A DNA stretch of 35,296 bases from Gnetum montanum (Eukaryota; Streptophyta; Gnetopsida; Gnetales; Gnetaceae). A program made the translations under genes and the position numbers. The DNA lies in NCBI GenBank assembly GCA_015680685.1, contig MNCI01013619.1, positions 1 through 35,296 on the forward strand, given 5' to 3'. Of this stretch, positions 1 to 9,499 are shown in pieces; within the stretch, counting starts at the first letter, position 1, and each line of letters starts with the position of its first letter. The notes below the pieces were generated by a model. It saw only the letters and a program-made list of their open reading frames with translations, ran no database searches and was not told the DNA's origin.

Positions 1-480
1 CCAACAAGCTAGGAGAAGGTTATGTGGTTAGGGAGTTAGGAAGTCCTGCATGAAATGAGGAGCATTTTATGCTAACTTTAATGTAATGTGACATTGAATA
101 GGATAACCAATATTGCAAATTTTAAATGGGCAATAAATAATATATTTCATAACTTGGGATGAATGATGGCAGGTCTCTAAGACTTCATACGATGATTACT
201 TCATATTGTGAATATATATGTATCTATATATATAAATTATTAGTTAATTTATACTCTATTTTTGACATATGCTTTGAGCGGTAGAAATAATTGAATAATT
301 TTTTGGCAAAAGTAGCGAAATGATTTTCCTTCTCTTCCCTGTAAATCGCGTGGAGGTTTCTTCACAGTTCCAGGGCAACGGTCTTTCACTTATTTCTGCC
401 CAGAACCTGCAAGAAATGACACATGTTTGTGTAAAATTCGAAATGTAGCATCAGCAAAACCGCAGATTCAAACTGCGTCC
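1..480. other. AT-rich DNA with no recognised gene
   Basis: No convincing open frame or repeat was found. The stretch contains an (AT)-rich run near 215-245. The last ~150 bases become less AT-rich and lead into the possible transcript leader that follows. It could be host flank or promoter sequence; nothing identifies it. Confidence 0.4.
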
Positions 481-483
481 GCA

Positions 484-1464
484 CAAGAAGGCTCTGCAAC
501 CGCAATCTGATCGTCGCGCGCTGGAGGAGAAAGGGTTTTTTTGTGTTAAGAACAACACGCCCCAAACTGAGGGTTTCAATTTCTATTTTGCCCCAAAAAT
601 TTAGGGCTTCTTGCGTTTTTGTTCTCTCGTTTTTTTTACTTGTCTCTAATTGCCATCGATTTCAAACCCGAGATGAATGTGCTATGGATCGGTTGCTGAA
701 ACTGCTACGACATTGTAAACAAAATAGGGGCGTCCTTCTCTGTGTACTATATACACAGAAGATTTCCATCTTTTGTTTTTGTTACATTCCCACATTCTGC
801 CCTCGTCTTCTATTGGCCTCGGTTCTGTCTGACTTTTTTACGCGTTTGTGGACTGAAACTCCTGTGAAAACAAATCATTGGTGCAAGAAGAGCCTCCCAC
901 GCATTTCCTAAACTTTGATTTGGTGTCTGGTGAGTCGGTAATGTAGCTTCAGCGGGTACGTGAGAGTAGTCTAGAGCCAATATGCAGAAGGAAAAACCTT
1001 AACATGACGGCATTCAGTTCTATTTTTGTTTTTTTTTTTCAGTTTCATGTTTGCAGCAGCGTTAATCAACGGTTCTCGAATCATTCGTAAATTCGGATTT
1101 TTTTTTGTGAATACAGAAACCTTTACACCCTTTGACAATTACAAATTCAAAACCAGTTGAACTCTTTAGCTGATTTATTTTGTTATTTTGTCCATATATT
1201 GCTTTCTTGTAGTAAATAATCCTTCTCTTCTTTTTATTCCAACCTTCACTTGACACTCTGCTTTACTTTTCAAGAAGGCTTTTATCATCAAGATTATTTA
1301 CCAGGCTTTCTTCTCCAAGAATACCCATTACTCACAAGACTGGACTGCAAATTTTCAACCAGGGATTTTGCTCATGTTTTAAACAAAACATTTCAACAAA
1401 ATATTCTAACTGCTCCATGTAATGGCCAAATGTGCCAACAACTTTGAGTAATCTTTAGGCTCAA
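484..1464 (+). other. Possible 5' end of an unidentified host gene, truncated
   Basis: Pyrimidine-rich leader-like sequence from ~484 contains stretches such as AGGGTTTC and AGGGCTTC that are common in plant 5' leaders. A good donor (CTG|GTGAGT, exon end 929) and an acceptor after a long T tract (TTTTTTTTTTCAG, ending 1042) define a 113-bp candidate intron. Five bases after it, an ATG at 1047 opens a 37-codon frame starting MFAAALINGSRIIRK, which has the Arg/Ala-rich look of an organelle presequence and stops at 1158-1160. An intron placed just before the start codon is common in plant leaders. A separate 122-residue frame at 543-911 and a 65-residue frame at 1250-1447 match nothing I know. 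The antisense retrotransposon begins near 1465, so any gene would be cut there. It could equally be chance intergenic sequence. Confidence 0.3.
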
Positions 1465-1524
1465 AGTTCGATTTGTTTGTGCAAATGTCTCAGGTGCGAG
1501 TACAGGAGGTTGCGATGTGTTACC

Positions 1525-3447
1525 CTACTTGGGCATGGGGTTAGCTGTGGGTATGCTTGGTTTCTTGTTATTCTTGTTACCATTGTTGCTAGGTCTGGGC
1601 TTGGCCTTGGTCACCACAGTGGCCACTATGCTTGTCAGGGCCTTACCCTTGTCCTTCTTTGTGAAGGTGTTTTTGTAAGCGATGTAGGCTGGGTCTTTGC
1701 TTGCCTTAGCCGTGTCTTGTATGCTCTTAGTTTGAGAAAAAGCTTGACTAAGAGTACGAGGGGTGAGGTAGTACAGTTTAGACTTGATAAAGTCATTCAC
1801 TACACCCTTAAAAATAGCCATCAAGTGGGCCTACGTGATGGGCTTACAGATTTTGTTAAGGGTCGCGCTCCAATGTTGGATGAACTTTTGGACTGGTTCT
1901 AGAGGCTTCTGCTTCATGCTCATCAGCTGGTCTAGCGTGATTTTTGGCTTCAAGTTATACTTGAAGTGCATCAAGAACTAGGTCAGAAGCTACTCTAGGG
2001 TTGAAATAGATGAGAGTGGCAGTGCGCAGTACTAATCCAAGGCTCTCCCAGCTAGGGACATAGCAAAGACACAAATGATCGTGTGCGGCCATTGTTGCAA
2101 TAGGAGAGACTCAGATCTAAAGGTAACTAGATCTGCGTTGGGATCTCCCTCCCCATCATACTTCGTGAATTATGGGAGAGACATCCTTGGGGGTAACATC
2201 AGAGCAGGGATTGCAGGGCTAATGGGGTTGTCCTAGTAAAAGTCCATGACTTGTACCATGTCAGACCCAACAGCTTTGAGGTGTTTTATTTCCTTAGTGA
2301 GGGTCTGGATGAGCTGGAATGCTTGATCCAGACCCTGCAACATTGTGGATAGTTGGGGAGCTGCTGAGGTAGCTCCCATCTATGGAATGGCAAGGGTGGC
2401 AGTGTGACCCATCGATGATACTATTAGGATAGCCCCCATGAGTGGTGTTGCTTGCATTGTCCACCACTCGGTAGGTGGTGCGGTTGGAGTAGCAACCGTG
2501 GGTTGTGCCACTGGATAGACCGCTTGTGTCACCGGTGGAATAGACCATAACCCTGTGTTGGGTTGTACCATTTACGGGGTTTGGTAGGTCTAAGGATGAA
2601 CATAATGAGACATCTGCGATGGTTGCGGAATAGGCAAAGAAGTGAATGGGGTCCACCATGTGGATGGACCTAGGCCCGCTGCAGTGGGTGGAACAACCAT
2701 GAACATATGAATTGAAAAGGAAGTTGCATATGATTGTGAAGTAGGCACAATGTGAATATGCGGTAGGGTAGCCGTGATTGGTGTGTGATGCACTACAGGA
2801 ATGGACTGATGAATAGTATACAGAGGCATAGTTGTTGCAAATGAAATAGGAGAATAAGGGTGTTGATACACTGGGAAGGTGATATGACTACCCATCACAG
2901 TTGTAGTTGTAGGTTATGGGAGGGTAGGTGTGATGAAAAAGGGAGCGGTGACAAATAACGGGTTGGCCCAGAAGGACTGGGTCGGAGGGGTAGGAACAGG
3001 GTTGGTTGGACCTCCCTCGTCGGATTGGGAATCGAGTTTCTCCTATCTGTCTTGTAAGGTGTCATCCTAGTTAGATGCTATGTCTTGATACTACCTAAGC
3101 CTAGCCAAATGGATTAGCTAGTCTAGAAGCCTTTGGTTTGTCTGTGTTAAAGGTATGGAAACGCTGGGGGTGGGAAAAATCTCCTTCCCATTGCAGTAAG
3201 CGAACTCGAAGCTACGTTTGCTTTCAAACTCGTGTACGTCTAAAGGCAGGTTTTCTTGAACCTTTACACAGAGGAAGTTGTAGTGCTCATGTTGCTGGGA
3301 CAAACCCTTAGGTCCCCGATTTTGGATCCTAAGGGATCGATGTGTTTCCCGCATTGGGTTTAGCAGTTGTTCAGCACTAGTGGTGCCTCGAGCTGTGATG
3401 GGAACCTCAACGTTAAAGGTGTTAGCAGTGGTAGTTGCGGAAGCCAT
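1525..3447 (-). pseudogene. gag: Degraded gag of element A
   Basis: The frame opens with MASATTTANTF at 3447 and continues to a TAG at 3118. It aligns by eye with the element C gag start: both have R(S/R)LR(I/L)QN(R/K) and then a YNFL segment followed by F(E)FAYCNGKE / YKFIYYNRKE. Further remnants follow at 2900-2290, rich in His/Thr/Pro, and then a segment at 1824-1525 containing FKGVVNDFIKSKLYYLTP, which is nearly identical to element C (FKGAVNDFIKSKLYYLTP at ~20336). The core capsid segment is interrupted by stops and frameshifts. It would have encoded the structural particle protein and is non-functional now. I chose the start by its position after the PBS and its match with element C. 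Confidence 0.75.
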
Positions 3448-3713
3448 TGTTAAGTTAAACAGTCTTGCAAACATGAAAAAAAGCACAGAAATTGAAAAGC
3501 CAAATAGTTTTTTGCAAACGGGAAGAGTGAAGAAGTTGGTAAGCAATCAAAGAGGCTTTATGTCTTGTAGGGCTCCCGAGGAATTGTCGAGGCGATCGAT
3601 CTACACCGCACGACGCGTAAACAACCACAAAAGGGTGTTAAGTTTACAATAATCAGTATCATGGTGTTGAAGGCTTACAAGAGTACTGTGACACATGGAA
3701 AGGGCACCAACAG
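3448..3713 (-). other. Untranslated leader of element A
   Basis: This lies between the primer-binding site and the gag ATG on the minus strand. I see no gene; its length (~266 bases) is close to the corresponding leader in element C (~234 bases). Confidence 0.55.
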
Positions 3714-3732
3714 GCCATCCTTCTAGCACCAA
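3714..3732 (-). other. Primer-binding site of element A
   Basis: On the minus strand, seven bases after the LTR end, the sequence reads TTGGTGCTAGAAGGATGG. Element C has CTAGCGCTAGAAGGAGGG in the same place, suggesting an ancestral TGGCGCTAGAAGGAGGG. A TGG start next to the LTR is the usual tRNA-primer signature. The tRNA was not identified. Confidence 0.7.
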
Positions 3733-3738
3733 AAAAAT

Positions 3739-5345
3739 TATAGTGACCAAAAATGTTAGTGGCTTGAAAACACTGAGGGGTCATCGGCCATTGACAATCT
3801 CAACCCCGTTTCTGCGGGAGGGCCGTGCTGGATGGGATGGAAATGGGGCACCTTGAACAGTCTGGTCGATCAGACAAGGACTTAGTTAGTGTCTATATAA
3901 CCTTTTGCAACATGTGATTTGAAAACAAGACTGATAGCACGAAATTAATGCTTAAATATAAAAGAGATAGGAAATAGTGTAAAATGCAATAGTAAATAGG
4001 AGATAATGTAAAATGCAATTAGAAAAAGAATGCACCGCTTCGAAGCTATGACCTTGCTCTGTTAAGATGGGTACAATCGGTTGCACAGCGCTGAGAAGTG
4101 CAAAGATTCTGAGAGTAACCAAGACGTGTAGAACGAGACGGCTGTGCGCTTGAATGTGGGCTTAGTCATTAACAATGCAAAGTGCTACCAAGCTAGTAGA
4201 AAAGTGCAAAATAGAATGCCAACTGTAAGTGCTAGCTGTTTACAATGTCAAAACAGAAAGCTTACAATGCTCAAGGTTACAATGCTAACTTTTTCTTGTC
4301 AGCGAACAAAATTTTTAGCTAAAGGGCTGAGGGCGTACAAAAGAGGCGATTTGGATGCCACGTTCCCTAGGCTTATGCTAACCTATCTATGCTACACGTG
4401 CCTTCATGACCATTGGGCAAGCCTGCCATGTCGTAATTACAAGCCTGCCATGCTATAATTGCACTGTCAGAGTAATGGTGTAATTAGGTGAAGTGCATTA
4501 ATGTTGATTAACTATATGCCACATTTTTCTATGCTTTGTAGCGTAGCATGTTTGGTGTGGCATAACATCTTATCATGCTGTGCTATGCTATGTAGCGTAG
4601 TGTAGTATAACTATTAGTTTGAAGCAAAGAATTTGCGCCATGTCTTGCTGCATGCATTGGAAACCTTTGCGGTGTTGAGACTGCTGGTCACAGATTTACT
4701 ACGCTATGCTATGCTACGTAGCGTATCATAGCGTAGCAATTGTCCTTAGTCGCAAAAACATTACCAATCTGCAAACTTTGCCTTTTGCACTACGAAGCTT
4801 GCAAACTTGCTAATCTTGCCCTTTAAGATGCTTTCTGTCAGTTCTGCAGAATTGCAACGCCTCGCTGCGCCATGTAGCTAAGCGTAGCGTAGCAGCAAAC
4901 ATGACCTGATTTTGGCCAAGTTCGTTGCTTTCTGATGAAATGAGACATTGCTAAAGAACTTGAAGTCGGGCAAGGGGACTAATTGTCTAGCTTTTGCTAT
5001 GCTGCACTACACTATGTAGCACACCATAGCGTAGCACTGTGCTTCTCCAAACGTATTCTAAAGTTCACTACGCTACATAGCGTAGCGAAATTCCTTAACT
5101 TAGAAAACTTGCTGAAGCATTTTGTGCATTCTGAGCACTGCTCCTAAGCATGTTGTTGGCTAGGTGAACCACTTAGGTGGGTAGGCTGGAGAATTTGTTT
5201 AGCCTGTTGACACCTAGGGTAGAAAACTTGTCGAAATGGACAGTCTAAACTTCATACCATCCATCTCTTGAAGAACTCCCATGATGCTGCATGAATTGTA
5301 AAGGCCTAGTGAAGCAAGCATGCCTTCAAATTTTGGGGTGTTTTA
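3739..5345 (-). repeat. LTR of element A (minus strand)
   Basis: On the minus strand it begins TAAAACACCCC (the family start is TGAAACACC, so the G is mutated) and ends GGTCACTATA. Its length is ~1.6 kb. The R/U5 half aligns with element B's LTR: both carry GCAACCGATTGTA, a run of GCATT-type repeats, and then AAGTCCTTGTCTGATC near the end. The U3 half is full of GCTAC/GTAGC palindromes, for example at 4713-4722 and 5068-5085. A CCACGTT/AACGTGG element lies at ~4358-4364. Confidence 0.8.
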
Positions 5346-6434
5346 GTCAGCATGATCTTCAAATAAACATTTAGAATGCAAATTGTAGTTAATGCCAGCT
5401 GCTATGCTATGCTATGCTACATAGCATAGAAAACATGCAGAACCAACCAACACACTTCAAAGGATTCTAGCACTTGCAATTAACTCCATAGTAGATTTCT
5501 TCCTCGAACTGGTGGCTACACTATGCTACGCTACACAACGTAGCAAGTAGCCACTGTATGCTAACAAGCTATGCTCCACAGCGTAGCACAGTGTAGCAGG
5601 TGGCTACGCTACATTGGTGCACTTCACTCCTTATTTGCATTGTTGGCACACCTGATCCCAGCACCTCTAGTTTTGACAGCGTGATTATAGCGTGGTAGGT
5701 TCATCAATTAATTAGCTTTGCATGTCCATGCAGCATGGACATGTCAACACCTTGTGGATCCAGGACACGTGGCATCCAAATCACATCTTTCACATGCTCC
5801 TAGCCCTATAAATACCCTGAAGAGCAATGCTCAAAGGGTTGGAAAATTTGGCAAATTTGGGCAAAAATTGTTCTTGGTAAATTTGAGAAGCATTGACAAT
5901 CTTGAGCATTGTTAACATTGACGAGTTGACAAAAAATCAAACACTTAGCATTCCCATTTGGCATTCTGTTAGCTCCCTTCTATTGCCTTCGTAGCATTTT
6001 GCATTGTTAGCTCTTGAAACCGCGTTCAAGCATATAGTTTGCTTACTTTTGAACATCCTGGTTACTTTTGGGATCCCTATGCTTCACAGCGTCACGCAAC
6101 CGATTGTATCCACCTTGACAAAGTAAAGCCATAACCTTGAAGCAGTGCATTTCTTAACTCTAGTTTACTTCATTTTCTTGCATATCATTGCATTTTACAA
6201 CGTTTTCATTTCCTCACATATAATAATCATTATTTATGTTAAATATTTTTTTTTCAAATTACATGTTTGCAAAAGGTTTAGTGACATCAATTAAGTCCTT
6301 GTCTGATCAACTAGACCTTTCAAGGCATCCCATTTCCATTTTATCCAACATGGCCCTTGCGTGGATCTAGGGTTAATACTGTTCGACCGACAACCTCTCG
6401 GTGTTTCCAGCCACTGACGTTTTTGGTCACTACA
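5346..6434 (+). repeat. 5'-truncated LTR of element B
   Basis: It ends GGTCACTACA at 6434. The start of the family (TGAAACACC) is missing because element A's LTR end lies at 5345. Palindromic GCTAC/GTAGC words cluster at ~5400-5430, 5516-5560 and 5570-5615. It contains a CACGTG box and a TATA box, and its U5 shares AAGTCCTTGTCTGATC with the other Tat LTRs here. Confidence 0.8.
5766..5814 (+). promoter_or_regulatory. LTR promoter of element B: CACGTG box and TATA box
   Basis: CACGTG at 5766-5771 lies 35 bases upstream of TATAAATA at 5807-5814. The same arrangement recurs in the LTR at 8160-9451. This would be the RNA start region of the retrotransposon. Confidence 0.6.
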
Positions 6435-6465
6435 AACCCAGAGTCAATAGACTGGGATTCACCCA

Positions 6466-8159
6466 CATAAAGCACTATAGCATCCTTAGAAACATTCCTA
6501 GACTAGCCTGAAATTCTGGTCCAAGCCCTAGATTTAGAGGCTAGGGATGTAACTGAGGACCCTCTCATTAAGATTCCTATGACCACATCCTAGGGGAAAA
6601 TAAAAACGTTAAAGCTTAGCTCCCTCCTAGATTCACAAATGCACAAAGATGTAGCCAAAGTACTACAGAATAACATCGAAGTATTCACATGGTCTTACAA
6701 CGACATGTCAGGTTTAGATCTGAGGCTCATACAGCACAACATTGTCTTAGATCCACAGATGAAACCAGTTAAGCAGAAGGCTCTTAAGGTTAAACCAGAG
6801 ATCACATTAGCCATACAGGATGAAATCACCAAGCTCTATTAAGTTGGTTTCATCTGGGTAGTTGATTACTTAGAGTGGGTGTCAAACATCGTTGTGGTTT
6901 CTAAGAAAACGGGAGGAATACGAATCTGTATAGACTTTTGGGATCTGAACAAGGCAACAATCAAAGATGATTTTCCATTGCCAAGTATCAATCAACTCAT
7001 TGACACTATAGCTGGTCATGCTCAGTTATCCTTCATGGACGGTTTCTCTAGCTATAACCAAATTCACATCAACCTAGAGCATCAGTTAACAAAAACATTC
7101 ATGACCCCATGGCAGACTTTCTATTATACCATGATTCCCTTTGGGCTCAAGAATGCCGGAGTGACCTACCAGAGAGCCATGAGTTACATATTTAGTGATT
7201 ACATCTTAGAAACCCCGAACGACTACTTGGATGACATAGCAGTCAAATCTAAGAAGGCTGGTAATCATCCCAATGATCTAGGTGTAGTCCTCAAGCATTG
7301 CTAGATGCATGATTTATGCCTTAACCTAAAAAAATGTGTCTTTGGGATAAGAATCAGACGCATGTTAGGGTTTGTAGTATCAAAGGTTGGAATACAAGTG
7401 GACCCTAACAAAGTCAAGGCCATAGTTAATCTAGCACCACTTACAAACCTTAAATAATTGCATGGGTTACAAGGTAGGGTATAGTTCATTAGGAGGCTTA
7501 TAGCAAATTTGACTAACAAGTTACACCCCATGCAACATCTACTGAAGAAGGGGGTTAACTTTGAATGAACAACACAATGTCAACAAGCCTTTGATGATTT
7601 GAAGAAAGAGCTTTTACACCTCCCGACTGTGTACCCACTGTGAAGGGATAAGCCTTTCTTTGTCTACCTTGCCACCTCAGAAACGTCTATTGCGACATTG
7701 TTATGTTAGAGGCAAGACAATGGCTCTGACATTCTAGTGTATTACCTAAGTCATGCATTGATAACATGTGAAGAAAAATACAATGAGGTGGAGAGAAACT
7801 GCCTTGCCCTAGTTTTTACATTAAAGAAATGGAGGCATTATCTATTTTGTAGCAAAGTTAACATCATTTGCAAGAGAAATGTACTTTGGGCTATCACAAG
7901 CAATCTATATGAAAGCAGCAGGATAGCTTAATGGAAAGGCATTACAGCGGAATTTGATTTGCATTATGAAAGCCAATCGTTGACAAAGGGTCAAGCTATA
8001 GCAATGTAAATTACGACCTCGCTCGTTGACGATCGGGCAATCATAGATCCAAAATTCCCTGATGAGCATGTTAGCACTATCAATGTTGTCCCATCACATC
8101 TTGAAGTTACTTTGCATTTTGATGGTGCCTCGACCATGAGAGGAGGTAGTGCAGCTACC
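6466..8159 (+). pseudogene. pol: Degraded pol of element B: RT, RNase H, start of archaeal-type RNase H
   Basis: The similarity with element C pol begins at about 6466. An early segment at 6639-6842 carries the pre-RT motif W(S)YNDMSGLD. RT follows, with PFGLKNAG at ~7138-7161 and the catalytic YLDD at ~7222. The connection and Ty3-type RNase H run from ~7340 to 7930 (SHALITCEEKYNEVERNCLALV, split here by position rather than written on). The final part is LHFDGASTMRGGSAAT, the start of the second, archaeal-type RNase H typical of the Tat lineage; its aspartate is intact here though lost in element C. Stops at ~6841, 7302, 7455 and 7567 and elsewhere make it a pseudogene. It ends where the LTR starting at 8160 is inserted. 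Confidence 0.85.
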
Positions 8160-9451
8160 TGAAACACCACAAAATTTTGAGCTTAGTACTTGTCCAACAC
8201 CAAGCGGGTCCCTGGGACCCCCAAAAGACCACAGCTACATTTGGTGTCAAACATGGCAACTTCGGAGATCAGATGCTTAATTTTCACTAAGTATGCAGTT
8301 CCAGCATATACACCCAGCGTATATGCCCAAGTGTACATTTCCGGCGTATACACTCAAATTCTCAGCGTATACGCCCAGCGTGTACACTCAAATTCTTAGC
8401 GTATAAGCCTAGCATGTACGCTCAAATTCATAGCGTAGATGCCTAGCGTATACACCTAGCGTAGACGCCCAGCATAGATGTCCAGCGTACACGCCTCACA
8501 TGTACACCCAGCAGGTATAACAGATACATACGCCCGACATGAAACCTCCAAAGACGGCATGAAAACAGCACTACAGAGCGAGATTTGGCACAAGGCAGCA
8601 ACCTTCAGCGTATACACCCCAGCGTATATGCCCAGCATCTACCAGCGTATACGCCAGCATCCACGACATCTACGCCCAAGTTCGCATACACCCAGCACCT
8701 CTAGCATATACGCCCACAGTCGACGCTCGCTGCAGATAGCATATACGCCCAACGTATACGCCCGGCAAATGTAAAATATTGTACACTTGTAAATTTTATT
8801 CTCTTGCACCCGGTCAATGTGCCACGTGTCTCCCAACCCAAGTCCACTGTCAAAACCATGTATAAAAGCCCAATTTTTGACGAAATCCAGGACGGTTGGA
8901 AAATTCCCAGAGCACACCAGAGAATAGAGATGCTGAGAACCAGAGCACAAAAGCTTTTACTCTAGACAACCCTGTATGCTGAGCATACAGCCTCTACGTT
9001 GTGCTTACAGTGTGAACCAGCCGCAATCATCCCTGCAGCCACCGGGGCTTTTGTTCGTCTTGTGTTCCACTCACAACTGCGTTTGACCGGTGCATTGTAC
9101 TTTCATTCTGTAATTCCATTGTTACATTTTCTTCCCATAATCGTTTACAGTTTGCATTAATTGTTATACGTATTCTATTTACACCTGTTTATGTTTACAC
9201 TCTGTTTGCATTGGTTACATTGTTTACGCTCTGTTTACGCCCACTACACCGTTTACGTATAACCCAGCATATAGCACTTCGGTGTACATTCGGGGAAATC
9301 CTTGTCTGATCCACGTGCAGACCACCCAAGGTACTCTATCTTCATTCATTCCAGCTCGCCCTCAGGCAAAGGTAGGGTCTTCTGTGCGTGTCTTGCGATC
9401 CCACGGCCTCTGTTTCCTTCCAGCCGGAGACTGACGATTTTAGACGGTACA
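8160..9451 (+). repeat. Tat-type LTR, third subfamily (GCGTATACGC-rich)
   Basis: It starts TGAAACACCACAAAATTTTG, nearly the same as the element C LTR start, and ends GACGGTACA at 9451 (TG...CA). The U3 from ~8300 to ~8770 is packed with variants of AGCGTATACGCCC. The U5 shares AAATCCTTGTCTGATC with the other LTRs. It lies inside the second RNase H of element B. The flanks (CTACC before, CCTAT after) are not a convincing target duplication, and pol does not visibly resume after it. It may be a solo LTR followed by a deletion, or the surviving end of a larger element. Confidence 0.75.
8823..8868 (+). promoter_or_regulatory. LTR promoter: CACGTG box and TATA box
   Basis: CACGTG at 8823-8828 is followed 32 bases later by TATAAAAG at 8861-8868. 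The order and spacing match those in the LTR of element B. Confidence 0.6.
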
Positions 9452-9499
9452 CCTATGACACTCATTGGCCAAGCAAAAGTATTGTATAGATCGTTAAAA

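Larger units (their letters stand above)
1465..5345 (-). mobile_element. Element A: truncated Tat-like Ty3/gypsy retrotransposon (LTR-PBS-gag)
   Basis: Read on the minus strand the order is LTR (5345 to 3739), primer-binding site (3732-3714), leader, and a gag remnant running to about 1490, after which similarity stops. Protease and pol are absent, so the element is a 5' fragment. The gag and the LTR ends match those of element C (17085-34590), which places both in the Tat/Ogre branch of Ty3/gypsy. The outer LTR end abuts element B's LTR at 5345/5346, so A either inserted into B's LTR or became joined to it by rearrangement. The left breakpoint near 1465 is approximate. Confidence 0.8.
5346..8159 (+). 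mobile_element. Element B: Tat-like Ty3/gypsy fragment (LTR-RT-RNase H)
   Basis: A 5'-truncated LTR (to 6434) is followed within about 30 bases by the start of the RT region, with no gag and no protease. Pol runs to 8159, where another LTR interrupts the second RNase H. Pol is clearly homologous to element C pol (28201-31547), but the LTR belongs to a different subfamily, close to that of element A. The element is non-autonomous and dead. Confidence 0.8.

Noticed and set aside
1-480. Left copy of the possible chromovirus LTR at 34819
   Set aside because: Both are AT-rich with short shared words, but no collinear alignment could be made by eye.
543-911. 122-residue plus-strand frame as a protein gene
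   Set aside because: T-rich leader-like DNA with a poor start context and no recognisable domain; an untranslated leader is more likely.
8456-8950. Overlapping open frames on both strands (60-103 residues) in the GCGTATACGC-rich LTR
   Set aside because: They are by-products of the palindromic repeat, which stays open on both strands; no family features.
8160-9451. CRISPR-like array of short repeats
   Set aside because: Repeats are palindromic, irregularly spaced and inside an LTR of a plant retrotransposon; spacers of constant length are absent.
8155-9456. Clean target-site duplication around the third LTR
   Set aside because: CTACC before and CCTAT after do not match and pol does not clearly resume, so a simple solo-LTR insertion cannot be claimed.
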